A stretch of DNA of 64,000 nt from NCBI GenBank assembly GCA_002286715.1, contig NSJX01000004.1:198253-262252 (forward strand). The letters run 5' to 3'. Positions 36,029 through 48,800 of the stretch are shown here, in pieces (the first letter of the stretch is position 1; each line of letters opens with the position of its first letter). This DNA is from Dentipellis sp. KUC8613 (lineage: Eukaryota; Basidiomycota; Agaricomycetes; Russulales; Hericiaceae). Made by a program: the position numbers and the translations under genes. Under the pieces are notes generated by a model. It was not told where the DNA came from and ran no database searches. It saw only the letters and a list, made by a program, of their open reading frames with translations.

Positions 36029-37670
36029 ATGCAGCTCTTTACCCTCATCTCCCTCGGCTTCGCCCTCTCCGCCTCTGCCGCCCCTACCCGCAGGGCTTCC
36101 TTCGACCTGCAGAACGGCCAGGATGCCATCGCTCAGAAGTGCGTTTCATGTGCCGCGTCGCCTGTCGTACGACCGGACTGACATCATTCCACAGCAACAA
36201 GTTCAAGACCCTCACTCCGGACTCGGCTTGCACGACCGGCGAGGACGCCTGCGTGCAGAACAAGTTCGCGCAGTGCGTCGGTGGGAAATTCGTCGTCCAG
36301 GCGTGTGGGCCTGGCACGATGTGAGTTGCCTCGGAGTCTGTTCATCGACATATCGGTTTCTGATCAACTCCATGCAGTTGCGCGGCCCTCCCGCTCGTGA
36401 ACAGCGCCGGCACCAGCATCACTTGCACGACCCAGGCGGACCTGGATGCCCGTATCGCTGCCACTGGCGCTAAGGACGGTGGCAATGCTGTGAGTACCAT
36501 CTCCTTGAAGGATCATAACTCCGATATTGAGACGAGTGTTTCACGTGTGTAGGGAAGCTCCAGTGCTGCTGCTTCAAGTGCCGCGGCTTCCACCACCACC
36601 TCTGCGGCTGCCGCTTCGACCTCCGCGGCCAAGGGTGGCAACAACGACAACAACAATGGTGGTAACAACAACAACAACGGTGGCAACAACAACAACGGCG
36701 GCGATCTGCAGACCTCGCTCACGCTCGACCCCAGCGTCATCGCGAAGGGCTTCGAGAGCGACGGACAGGCGCAGCAGGAGGCCGGCCAGGTGCCCTCGCT
36801 GACGTCGAGCAACAACTTCATCAACTTCTGCGCGACCGTGCCGAACTTGCCCATCACGAACGGGCAGCAGATCAAGACGGGCTCGTGCAACCCCGCGCCG
36901 ATGGGTGTCATCGCGTCGACGAACAACATGCCGTCGAGCAAGTTCGTCTTCCCGAAGAACCTGCAGACGATCAAGTCCAACACGGCGTTCACGGCGCAGA
37001 TGGCGATTCTGAACCTCGAGACGGGCAACTTCGTCAACGCGAACACGAACTACTACTCCGCGCCGCAGCAGGTCAACGGGCAGGGCGACGTCGTCGGCCA
37101 CACGCACTTCGTCATCGAGAAGCTCGACGCGATCGACCAGACGAAGCCCACGAACCCCGGCACGTTCGCGTTCTTCAAGGGCGTGAACACCCCCGCCAAG
37201 AACGGCGTCGTCGAGGCCGATGTCCCCCAGGGTCTCCCCGCGGGTGCCTACCGTCTCGCGTCCATCAACGCCGCGGCCAACCACCAGCCCGTCCTCGTCG
37301 CCATCGCGCAGCACGGCACCCTCGATGACATGGTCTACGTGAGTCGCTGCCTCACCCGCATGCCATGTAACCGCTGCTGACACTTTGCCTCGCTAAGTTC
37401 TTCGTCACCGACGACGGTCAGCCCCCCGCTGATGCCCCCGCCGCGGCGAAGGCTGCCGGCGGCGCTGCTGCCACTGGCTCCGCCGCCGCCAACAGCGCCA
37501 GCGCCACTGCCACCAGCAAGGCCGCCGACAAGAGCGCCTCCGCGACTGCCTCCAGCAAGGCCGCTGCTGCCACCGACAAGGGCGCTGCCGACGACAAGAA
37601 GGGCGCCGCCGGCAACAAGAACGACGCTGCTGCCAAGGGCGGCGCCAACAAGGACGGCAAGAAGAACTAA
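36029..37670 (+). CDS. Secreted protein with CBM19-like module and conserved core (paralog A)
   Basis: Exons are 36029-36138, 36195-36320, 36378-36489, 36553-37338 and 37398-37670 (1407 nt, 468 aa). A signal peptide (MQLFTLISLGFALSASAAP) is followed by a basic RR site and a six-cysteine module of about 75 residues (ACTTGEDACV, FAQCVGGKFV, ACGPGTICAALPLV, ITCTT) that resembles chitin-binding module CBM19. Next is a Ser/Ala and Asn/Gly linker. A core of about 200 residues follows, starting DLQTSLTLDPSVIAKGFESD, with FINFCATV, GSCNPAPMG, GHTHFVIEKL, NPGTFAFFKGVN, NHQPVLVAIAQHG and DDMVYFFVTDDG. An Ala/Lys/Asp-rich low-complexity tail ends it. The last intron ends in AAG (37397). Likely a cell-wall or extracellular protein; the biochemical role of the core is unknown to me. 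Confidence 0.88.
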
Positions 37671-39467
37671 GCTTGCTCGCGCACCCCCACGCCTCCGTCT
37701 CCGACTCCGACCCCGATCCCGCATTTGTTCATGATATCCCGGCATAACTTATTAGGGTTCGCGCCATCATTGTCTTCGTGTTGTTTACTAGTTGCGTCCT
37801 AGGCTCTGGGCCCCCGCACGTACGCTGGGAACTGGGAACTGGAAGTTGTATCTTTACTGTGTAGTGCGTTTAATCATACGAGGTTAATTCGGTCCGCTTT
37901 TGCGCGCGGGTGTGGTGCGTGCGTGCGTGCGTGTGCTCCGCCGTTGTCCCCGGCGCTCACCAGGTGTGCCGTGTCGAGTGTTCTGTCTGGCGGGTTGCAG
38001 CTCTGATGTTCTTGGTTGTTTGAAGGTGGTTATGGCTTGCGGCTTGTCAGTGATGCAGCCTGCAGCGACGCAGTACTGCTGCCGCATCGCCTTGAGCTTG
38101 TCAGTATCCTTACCACTGGCCCGCACATTCCGCCCCTGATGCATGATGCACCATGCACCACCCCGTCCTCTGAGTCTTCCTCGCCCGCGGACAGAGTTCC
38201 CACCTCTCTCCCCCCCACCCACTTATATCCATCCTACATCTTTCCTACCCTGCACGTCCGCCCGCGCCCCGGGTCTCCGCAACACGGTAACCACCGAGCG
38301 ATGCACCCTGCGTGTGATGCCTGACTGCCCTCCATTCCCACCGGGAGGCCCCTGCAGCTGCCAGTGGTACGCCCCGCTCCCATTGGCCCCCATGTGCCCG
38401 CGCTGACTGTCCTTGCTGGAACTGCGTGCACACGCTCGGGGTCGACGCGATGTCCTTACTCACCCGTTGCAATTGTGCGTTGCGCGTGGGCACTCTCATC
38501 ACGCGCCGTCGGGAGGACGGGTGTTCCAGTTCCTCCCGTTGCACGCAAGCCGGCAGTCGTCCCACCCAGGTAACATAGAACCTCTAGCAACCGTCTCTGT
38601 CCTCAGTCAGCCTCCAAACGACGCATAACGACGCGGCAGGGCTCCGCGTGCAGACTCGCATTGACAGCCCGTGCTGGTGTGTGTTCGAATGCCCGTCCCT
38701 GACGGCCCATCGCGATTTTCATTGCTCCTCCATCATGTGTACTTACTGAATGTAATGCGATGCGCCCAGGTACGCACCGGGCCCAGTATGTGCACGACAG
38801 GCTGATAGCGCGCGGGCGGCTGAATCAGCCTTGCTGCGAGCAGGAGACCGGGAGCATCGAGTACTGGTATCGAACAGTGAGTAAAGCGATTGCTGCCCTG
38901 TGCCACTGAACGTTTTGCTGCATTCATGGCCTTCTCAGCGAAAGGGACCACACATGCGACGAGGAGATCTTATCAGGTAAGCGCACACACGGGGCCACTT
39001 ATGATTAAATGGACGGTAGACGCTCGTCTAGTCGTTTTAGGTGTTGCGCGCAGATCAGCGCGCACCTGCTGCAGCAATATCTGAGCATCTGTTCAGCGCC
39101 AGTGCTCGAGCGCCACCTGCTCGAGCACGCCCGGGCCACCTCCACGATCGCATCCAAGTCGACGCTAGCATCGGGCTGGTGAAGTCATCGCACGGCGACT
39201 AGACGCAGCTGCCTCCGCTCAGGGACGGTGGGCCACCAGCCTGATGCCCCCGATGTTACTGGTCGGCGCACTAGCTGATGCGACACGTAGCGCGTATGTA
39301 CAGCCTAAGGGTCGGTGGAATGGCTTGGCACGACGAAACAACAGCCCTGCGCGCACGGCCCTCGGCGTCGACGACCCAGCGATGCGGGCCATCACACCCC
39401 CCGTACAGGATGCCCTCGGGCCGTCCTGATTGCTTGGCACGCCGCACACTGCAGCTTTGCTGGGGCC
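37671..39467. other. Spacer between the secreted paralogs
   Basis: 1.8 kb with no recognisable exons. Contains short CGTGCGTGCGTG and CT-rich stretches (38160-38230). Whether the spacer repeats the 5' side of paralog A is not visible by eye. Confidence 0.5.
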
Positions 39468-39474
39468 TATAAAG
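39468..39474 (+). promoter_or_regulatory. TATA box of secreted gene B
   Basis: TATAAAG lies 251 bp before the ATG at 39719, followed by a CTTTCTC-rich leader. The layout copies that of paralog A. Confidence 0.55.
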
Positions 39475-39718
39475 CGAATGCCAAGGGCGCGCACAGGGCT
39501 CCCATTTCATTCCCCTTTCTCTCTCTCGTCGCTCTTCTGCACGCCCTTGCGATCTGAGATCGTTTTTCTCTTTTCTCTTTCTCCTTCTCCCTCTTTCTTG
39601 CCCGCCTTCGCCTTCTCAGCAAGACCTGGTGTCTTTTTTCGTTCGTTCATCCAACCGATATCCTCTTGTCGACGCCGGAATTCCATTCTTTCACGCCTTA
39701 TAATACATAAATACCACC

Positions 39719-40879
39719 ATGCAGCTTTCTTTCATCACGCTTGCACTTGCCTTCTCGGCGCTCTCTGTTTCCGCTGCTCCCCACTCTCTCGCCGAGGTAA
39801 GCCCCAGCTGATTCAATCCTACGTGCTTATGATAACATCATTCGCGCGCAGAGAGCCGGAAAGGGTGGTGACAAGGGTAACGCGAACAAGGGAAATGCAA
39901 ACAACAACAACAAGGGCAACGCCGCCGATGCCAAGGCCGGCGGCGGAGGCGGCGACCTGCAGACCTCGCTCACGCTCGACCCCAGCGTCCTCGCGAAGGG
40001 CTTCGAGAGCGACGGCCAGGCGCAGCAGGAGGCCGGCCAGGTGCCCTCGCTCACGTCGAGAAACAACTTCATCAACTTCTGCGCGACGACGAAGCTGCCC
40101 ATCACGAACGGGCAGCAGATCAAGGGCGGGTCGTGCAACCCCGCGCCGATGGGCGTCATCGCGGGCACGGACAAGATGCCCGCGAGCAAGTTCACGTTCC
40201 CGAAGAACATGCAGACGATCAAGGCGAACCAGCAGTTCGACATCCAGATGGCCATCCAAAACATCGTCACGGGCAACTTCGTGAACCCGAACACGAACTA
40301 CTACGCCGCGCCGCAGCACACGGACGACTCGGGCACCATCATCGGCCACTCGCACTTCGTCGTCGAGAAGCTCGACACGATCGACCAGACGAAGCCCACG
40401 AACCCCGGCACGTTCGCGTTCTTCAAGGGCGTGAACACCCCCGCCAAGAACGGCGTGCTCTCCGTGTCCGTCGACAAGGGCCTCCCTGCCGGCATCTACC
40501 GCCTTGCGTCTATCAACGCGGCGGCGAACCACCAGCCCGTGCTCGTCGCCATTGCCCAGCACGGTTCCCTTGATGACATGGTCTACGTGAGTAGCCCAAC
40601 CACGATGAAGAGACTCACGTGCTGATTGCGCGTCCTTCCTCTCAGTTCTTCGTCACCGAGGACGGTCAGCCTGATGCCGCTGCAGCTGGTGCCCAGGGCA
40701 ACGGGACTGCCGCTGCAGGTGCCGCTGCGGGTGATGCGGCTGCCAAGGGTGGTGCCGCTGATGCTGCCAAGGGTGGTGCTGCTGGCGCTGCCAAGGGTGG
40801 ACAAGCGCAGGCTGCGAAGGGCGCAAAGGGGCAGGGTGGAAAGGGCGCGGCCGGAAAGGGCAAGGGTGGCAAGAACTAA
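39719..40879 (+). CDS. Secreted protein, conserved core without CBM19 (paralog B)
   Basis: Exons are 39719-39796, 39852-40586 and 40646-40879 (1047 nt, 348 aa). The signal peptide is MQLSFITLALAFSALSVSAAP. A short Gly/Asn/Lys linker replaces the CBM19-like module and its two introns. The core starts GDLQTSLTLDPSVLAKGFES and is highly similar to paralog A over about 200 residues, including FINFCATT, GSCNPAPMGV, GHSHFVVEKL, NPGTFAFFKGVNTPAKNG and NHQPVLVAIAQHGSLDDMVY. The final intron sits at the same codon as in A but ends in CAG. The tail is a Gly/Ala/Lys repeat and strongly basic. Tandem, same strand, 2 kb downstream of A: a local duplication with loss or gain of the chitin-binding part. Confidence 0.9.
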
Positions 40880-41462
40880 GTGTCCCCTACCTTTTCGCCT
40901 TCAAGAATCCGGGCTTCAGTTATTATTGGTTATTTAAATTCTTGTGTGTAGCGGTACATGTGCATGTTGTGCATCTGTGGTCAATCACAAAGAGATTCTT
41001 GGGGGTTTGAAGCTATAGATTCGGAGTCAGTAACCTTACGTCTCGAGTACTTGGCCCGTAGTTGCTACTGACCTGGATGAGAGGAAGAGGTGAGGCACAC
41101 GACGCGTCAATTTGCAGACGCGTCGCGGACGGATTCCGCGTCTTGCCAAACTTTTAACTCTGCTCTTGGCCAATTGTCGGCCTAACTGTCTGCCAGCTGG
41201 CATCCGCATCGTGTTTAGCGGAGGTCTCTTTCACGACGTCCACCTCTTTCTTACGAGCCTATAGTTTCAAAACGTGCGCGTGAATGCTCAGATAGTTGCA
41301 TTCTGTATCAATTCATACTGATCGTAATGCAGGTGAACCTCATTGTTATACATTAAGGAGTCCACTGGTTTTCAGGATTTGAACATAACATTGTAAGTGA
41401 ACCAACTGTCGTGAAAACACTCAAATACGATCACGATCTAACAGTATGCAAGTTGCGCCGCC
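40880..41462. other. Intergenic region before homoserine kinase
   Basis: 580 bp with no gene seen; it should hold the 3' UTR of paralog B and the promoter of the homoserine kinase. Confidence 0.6.
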
Positions 41463-42672
41463 ATGTCCACAGCACCTCGATCTTTCACGATACGCGTCCC
41501 CGCGACATCTGCCAACATCGGACCAGGCTTCGATGTCGTTGGTCTCTCCCTATCGTTATATCTCACCCTCACGGTGACTATTTCCAAACCACCATCCGCA
41601 GACAACACCTATGTCGCGCCCGCCCTCTCCTACACCGGCGAGGGCGCCGACGAGGTCCCGCTCGACCCATATAAAAATTTGACTACGCGCGTCGCGCTAT
41701 ACGTCTTGCGCTGCCACGACATCGCCCTGCTCCCTTCGCACCTCTCCATCCATGTACACAACGAGATCCCCTTCGGCCGCGGGCTGGGCTCGTCCGGCGC
41801 CGCCGTCATCGCAGGCGTGCTGCTCGGGAGCGCGCTCGGCAACCTCAACCTCCCGCGCGAGCGCATGCTCGACTTCGCGCTCATGGTCGAGCGGCACCCC
41901 GACAACGTCACCGCCGCACTCGTTGGCGGCTTTGTCGGCTCGTACTTGCGCGAGCTCGACGCCGCGGCCACGCAGGCTGCCAGCGTGCCCCTGAGCGAAG
42001 TCCTCCCGGAGTACCCGCCCGATGCAGGCCCCGAGTGGGGTACGAACCCACCCAAGCCACCGTTGGGCATCGGGCACTACGTGCGGTTCGGTTGGGCACC
42101 TGCTATTCGCGCCGTGGCCATCATCCCGCAGTTTGAGCTAAGCACCGCGAAGGCGCGGGAGGTGCTGCCAGAGTCGTATTCGCGGAAAGACCTCGTACGT
42201 GCTTACCTTCTTCATCACCGCCCGTGCGGATTTATGGCCCTGCGATCGGATGCTGAAGGAGCAAACAGGTGTTCAACATGCAGCGGCTTGCCGTGTTGAC
42301 GACAGCGCTGGCGCGATCTCCTCCAGACCCGGAGCTTATTTATGAGGCGATGAAGGACCGCGTTCACCAGCCTTACCGCAGGGGTCTTGTAAGTGCATTC
42401 AATTGCATGCCCATAGGGAACTCAATAGGACTGATTGCGTGCAGATCCCCGGCCTGCCTGAAGTCACTTCGTCTATTACACCAAATTCGCATCCAGGATT
42501 GCTCGGCATCTGCCTGTCCGGTGCTGGCCCCACCATTCTGGCCCTGGCGGTGTCCGGCTTTGATGCAATTGCGGAGGACGCCCGTAAGATCTTTAAGGAG
42601 AAAGGTGTAGAAGTAATATGGAAGTTGCTAGATGTTGTATCTGAAGGAAGCCTCATAAAGGAAGAGGAGTAG
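41463..42672 (+). CDS. THR1: Homoserine kinase (EC 2.7.1.39)
   Basis: Exons are 41463-42194, 42269-42388 and 42445-42672 (1080 nt, 359 aa). GHMP-kinase signatures: N-terminal VRVPATSANIGPGFDVVGL, the ATP-binding loop PFGRGLGSSGAA, HPDNVTAALVGGFVGS, and the C-terminal GICLSGAGPTILAL. The enzyme phosphorylates L-homoserine with ATP, the step before threonine synthase. Length equals the yeast enzyme (357 aa). The start context is a clean ATG with no signal peptide; cytosolic. It is convergent with the dynein gene, 219 bp between stop codons. Confidence 0.97.
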
Positions 42673-42891
42673 TATATTAGCATTGTATCAATCACTGACG
42701 TTGTATGAAACATGATCGCAGGGGGGGGGGACACATTGATCTGAGCTCATTAAAACACCCATCATAGTGAGAGAGACATGAAATCATTTAGTCATTACTT
42801 GCATGGTAGATACGTTGCGAGGTATTAGGTTCGTAATGAGGGTATATAACATCTACAGCCCACCGCTCATCTGTCTATGTGTCGGTCGTTT

Positions 42892-45800
42892 TCAACCGCC
42901 GGCTGTGAGGCACATCGCTCTGGTAGCCGCCAGGGACCTCACGCTGCTGTCAAACGGCAAATCAACCGTAAAGAGAACGTCACTTCTGTCGTTGTTGAGG
43001 TAGACCGGCAGGTTGACGAAGCCGTCGTTGGAGGATTCATCATCGTCGACCTGGATCCACCGAATCTGTGATGGGTTCAGTCGCACGGAGTCGCCATCGT
43101 TCAAAACGAGCTGTTCCTGAGTCCAGGCAGCGCCTTCCAGAACCAGACCTAACGTGGACAATGTCCGTAAGCAAAAGGTGGGTCGCAACGCCGCATCATG
43201 TTTCAACTCACCGTCGACAATGAACGCGTTGGGATCATTCACCCTCTCGATATCAAGACGGAGGTGGAGAGTCTCCAGACTCCATTTCTTGCGGTGGGCA
43301 ACGGCTTGCCTGGTGGCGGTAATATAAGCTTCTGGATAGAACAAACCTCCGAGCCAGATCTCGACGTTTGACAGGTTATCCAGCGTGGCGAGGTTGTCCA
43401 GCTGAGCCAGACGACGAGCCAAATCCGGAATCCATTCGGACACGGACATAATCTTCTTGACCTTATACTTCCGCCAGTGGGTGGGGATTGTTGCTAGATA
43501 CGAATCAGCCCCTGTCTCTAGCATACCCGTAGTGAGGTATCACCTTTTGTCAATGAACTCATGAGAGTGCGCAGGTGGTTGGTCTGCTTGAGTTCGCCCT
43601 CGCACACCTTGACCACATCAGCAAGGTCCTTCCGGACTTGACGCAGGAGACCTTGACCAATGCTGCCCTCTCGGAAGAAGAGACGGTACAGCGGGTCTTG
43701 ATCACCGCTCTGTTTCTGCAGCGTGTTGAAAGTCTACGACTGGAATGAGTTTTCGTTCAGGTAGCTCAACTGGTAAGTCTTACCGAAGGCAGCTGGCCGA
43801 GCCATTCGCGGCAACGCTCGTGAAGAGCACGCATCCAGGCAGGCTGTTGAGAGGCCTGTGTCTTCGAGGGACCGGCAGCGGGCGCCACATCGTCATCATC
43901 GTCTGCCAACATTCGCATCTTACGCAGCTTGCCCAGGAATTCGTCACCTTGCGCGACAGCAATGACGCGTTCTGCAGTGGGCGGCAGGCTTAGCCACGAT
44001 GGCGGCTCGCGCTCAGGCAAACCCTCGACCCAGCCCAAGAAGTGATCCAGCTTTGTTCCATCAGGAGCTGTCAACGATATACCGTTGGTGCTCGGGACCA
44101 GATTGAAGTCGACGTTATACGCCGCCGGAGTGAAGAGGCCGTCCACGAAGGCGTCCAGTATCCTCTGATCGAAGTCACTGTCGACACGGCCACCATACAC
44201 GGATTGTTTGATGAGCGTCCGGATAGCATCCCAGGGAATATGAGCGGGGTCCACGTTAGCACGGCCTTTGGCAATAGCGTGGAGCCATGTGTCAATAGTC
44301 GTGAACGCTGATGCCATGTCGGAGTCATTGAAGTCGTAAGCCTTGCTCCAACCCAAAGGTACGTAACGAAGACGCTCCTGCACAACGGCGTGGAACCAAG
44401 CGAGCAGGAAGTACAAGCGAACCTTCTCCGCTGGTCCTTGCGACAAGCGGGCCGAAGGAATGCTGTTCAGGGAGTCGAGCAAATTGGCCTTGATTCCCGG
44501 AGGAGGCTCATTCATGACGATACGCGACTGCCGCAGAATGTTGACGGGAATCGACGGGTTGGCTTCCATAGTCAGGAACAGACGGAAGTTACGATGAGGG
44601 TTCAATGTCTGCAGCTTCTTCTCCAATTGACCGAGCCACGAGGGCGCAAGGTGAACGTTCTTCAACAGCACCCAGGTGCCCTGGCGGGAGGCCGAGGCAA
44701 TCGCCTGATCAGCGAGAGTGAAGCCTTCTTGAGAGCCCATAGCGACAGACGAGCACCGGACTTGCGCATTCTGAACCAGAGCCTCCACTCGATAACTGGC
44801 ATCATAGCCAGAGACGGACACCAAGGCCAGGGGCGTGGGAGCGGGAACTTCGTTGGAAACCATGGCTCCGAGGTCATAGGCAGATTCTGCAGCAACGTCG
44901 GTATCAAAGACAACACGGACGAAGGCGGCTGTGGCCTGCAGCAAACGGTCAGGCCTGAGGCATTTCACAATCAACAACGACCTGATCGCTTCCAGGGCAG
45001 CTGTAACAATAGGTATCAGTATCCAGTCCGTACCAAGAGATGCACAGGGCTTACGGGTACCAACATCCCACGGCGTTGGTACTGAGCGCTCAGGGGTGTC
45101 TGACTCCAGGAATGCAGCCCACTGACTCTCGTTGCTTGCAATATGCGTGCGAACAGGGTTGAAGAGCGAATTCTTGGAGTACGAATCCAGTCTCTGTCGT
45201 TGGGCGGTAGAGAGAATGGAAATTTCGGGCTCTGTCGAGCCACCGGCAACCGGAACGACACCTTCACCACTCTCCAAAAGGAACTCCACCTCGTCCGAGA
45301 TTTCTTCAACTCCCCTGAGTTTGACCTGGGCAAGGAGCGTAGCCAGGAGCACATGGTCCCGATGGAAAAGGGCACGGGATGTGCGCCTGTACACGACTAA
45401 GAATAAGTCTTTGAGGAGGATATCTCTTCGAATGGCATGCTCGGAGACTCCTTTTAAGTTGGGATTGTGATGGAGGATATAGTCGAAGATGTCCAAGAAG
45501 AAGTGGAGGGAGAATTGATAGAAGTGATTGATCAAGTTCAGCTGCTCCATGATGAAGAACACTGCGCTGCACGCCTGGGCCAAAGGAAGATACTCTGCAG
45601 TGACCTCTTCGACCTCCTTCATGATAACATCAGTTTCTTCGACCTTGCGGGTGATCTCAGCAGCCTCGCGCTTCAAAGTCTCGAGTGTGTCGATGACTTT
45701 GTCGTCGTCAAGGATGTTACCCGTCGACTCGTTGAGGGCTTGCAGGAGCAACTTTTCGAGCGTCCTCAATCGGACGCGGAATTCGCCTTGCATCTTCATC

Positions 45801-48800
45801 AAGTCAGTTCTCTTCTGCTCTGTATCTGGACGTTCGACCTTGAGGACTTGATCAAGCGACTGGCTCTGGAGACTGCTCCTCGTCATGGTGAAGTTGACGA
45901 ATGTAACACGACTGCAAATATCCGGTGAGAACTCCACGGACGGATCGCGTGTGGAAAGGAACATGGTGAAGGACGGAGAGAAATCGATATCTTGACTGCC
46001 CAAGCGTATAAGAACACGACCGCCGGTTCTCCTGATCTCCTTGTTCAAAACAGCATTCAGGATAGGATCGAGATGTTCGACGTCCTGAATAAGCAAGGGG
46101 TTTCCGAACCGAAGTGCACTTTCCAAGACCTTCAAGAAGGCTTCGTCGAGGAAACTTGTGACAGTGATTTTGCGCTCCTTGTACTCGTTCATCAAGAAAT
46201 TCGTGGCCTGCCCGGTAGGGTCGATGATCAAGGGGTAACGACTGAAGCGCTTCAACATGATCGCGTTCTCCGTGCACAGATTATCAGAAGGTAGACCCTT
46301 GGACTGCCAGCTGAGTCGGTCATCTGCGGTAGACAAGTACTCTGTGAAGGAGAGCTCAGACTTGAACTTGATATTCGCTTCCAAGAGATGACCCATCCAT
46401 TCTTGCCACATCCCTTCACGATATTGCTGGTCGAAGAATCCACCATATGCCAAGAAGGCAGCGGAGAGCAAGACGTCACCAACGATGGTGCTCATTTCGG
46501 CATCAAACGTGCGGCTGCCAGACTCCCAACGTTCACGCTCGGAGGACAAACTCTCGAGCAGTTTCATACTACGATCGACCTTGCTCTGAACGCGATCCAT
46601 TTCGGACTTGATGGACTGCGTCTGACTGATCAGGAGCGCGTACTCTTCCTTATACCTTTGGATACTAGCTTCGAGCTCGGAGATCATAGTAATAATTGTC
46701 GAAGCTTGCTGCTTTGTTTGCTCGGCTTGCGACTCCAAAGACTGGACTTCATTCCTCAAGGGCTCGACCTTGTCCAAGATCTCGGAGAAGCGGACTTGCG
46801 CAAGAACCCACTTCACGAGAGGACCGCAAGCTTTACTAGCCCTGTTGACGGTCTCGAAGTTGAATGATGGACGACTCAAGAAGTCCTTCTTCATGACATC
46901 CCGGAGTTGCTTCGTCATTTGGTTCGTGGTGTCAAAGTTGACGATGCGCTGGATGAAGTCATCCCTACGGATGATACCTTGAACGGTCCTCCAGCTGTCA
47001 ATCTTATGGCCAAGCACAGTACAGACGGACTCCATAGCGATCTTCACAGCCTCTGGAGGGTTTGCCATGGACCTGACTTCCTGGAGGTGCTGACGCTTAA
47101 TGTTGCTGACAGCGGACTGAGCATCCAGGACGGCGGGCTCTGCATCGGCGAGGTCAGCCATGACGATAGCGCGGCGTTGCTCGATGTGCTGATCCTGCTT
47201 CACGAGGGCAGCTTGGATCTCAATGGAAGCGGCCTTCTTCTGTTCGGCCTCCTGCTGGTCGGACACCATCTGCTTCAATTTCTCGTTGGCTTCCAGGTTC
47301 TTCGCTTCGAGCTCCGTGCGTTTGATTGCAAGACTCTTCCGCAGTTCCTCGACCTGGGTGACAGTGTCCCGAAGCTTGTCCAGACCAACGTGAAGATGGC
47401 GCTGTTGCTCCTCCAATTCGTCCCGCTTCTCGTTATAGAGACGGACGTAATGGTTAATGCTATTCGTTCATAGTCAATGGCCGCCATGAACAAAATGCCG
47501 AAGACACTTACAAGTCAAGATAATGACGCGGCGTGACATAGTTGTAGCGGCCTTGACGACGGCTAAGACGTTGGTTGATCTGGTACATGGACAAGTGGAC
47601 ATGAACCAGCGCGTTGACGACAGCCGTGCGATGGACAGGAGGCATCGAAAGCTCGCGGTACGCGATGGGGAAGGTGACCGGAGGAGCATATGTCGCAAGG
47701 TCGAGATCCAAGGTATGTGTGAATTCCATACCCACTTGGTAGAATGCCTGGTCGGACCAGTCACCAAACCAGTCCAGCACGCAACGATTGAACAAGGCGG
47801 GAGAGGTTGCTGCGCGCGACGCAAGACCATTCTCCGGTGGGTTCATGGTGAACACGACGTGCAAGTTCTTTGCGACTTGCTGCGTGAACCAGCGATACAA
47901 CTCTTCGTGCGAATCAAGCATGAGACCGTCGCGTTGTGAGCCTTCCTTGCAGGCGGTCATAAGAGCAGAATGCTCATCTCCTTCGAACAGACCTGGCACC
48001 TCAGCGTTGGCAAGCAAGGTGTTCATACGCTCAAGGAAACCGGAGTCTAGAACGTTGGATTCGTCCATGATGAAGCAGATCTTCTCGCCCTTGGTTCCCG
48101 CACGGCGAAGGACGGTGCGCAGGTCCTCGTCGAAGTCGTCTCCAGTGTATTTGTTGGACACCTTGATCTGGAATATGTTGAGACCGTTCATCCATGCCAC
48201 AAAGCGGGAGAGCGTAGTCTAGGCCAAAAAGAAAAAAAAGTCAGCATGCTGAGTCAAAAGGCGAGGAGAATACTTACCTTTCCACTTCCACTGACACCGA
48301 TGAGCAAAAGATGACCTTGAATCTGGCGGAAGACACGATCGATACGAAGTACGTGGTCAAGCACGTCATTGAACAACACAAGGGGCACATCCAATTCTTC
48401 CTCATAGAAGACACGCAGCCGCGCCTTGGTGTATTCACGGAGCACTTCACGATCAACCGGGATGTAGTTCTTCGAGGTCCAGTTCGAGAACAGAATCGGG
48501 CGCATCAGCGCTTCATCCTTGTTGATGGTGGGGAAGTGCTCCATTGCCGTGCCGTCGATGTTCTCGTCTGTCCACTGTCGCTCGTCTTCGGCGACCAAAC
48601 GATCTTGGAAGAGACGCAACGCCTCGTGTGCCCAAACACGAACGAGACCTTCGACGGAAAGGATCTCCAAAGGCCGGATAGCCTCGTAGATACCACGAAC
48701 CCAACGCGTAAGTTCACGGGGACTGTACACGTAGTGCGCTTGCACATCGGTGGTGAAACGCTTCTGCGACGCCAGATAGAAGGCGACCATAGCGTCCGTG

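Noticed and set aside
36574..40562. Long minus-strand ORFs opposite both secreted paralogs (about 270 and 250 aa)
   Set aside because: The two resemble each other only because they are antisense to duplicated coding sequence. Composition is Arg/Val/Glu-biased and no splice or start features support genes.
42719..42730. Run of about ten G after the homoserine kinase gene as a regulatory element
   Set aside because: A single homopolymer in a 3' flank, easily a slippage or assembly artefact; no supporting context.
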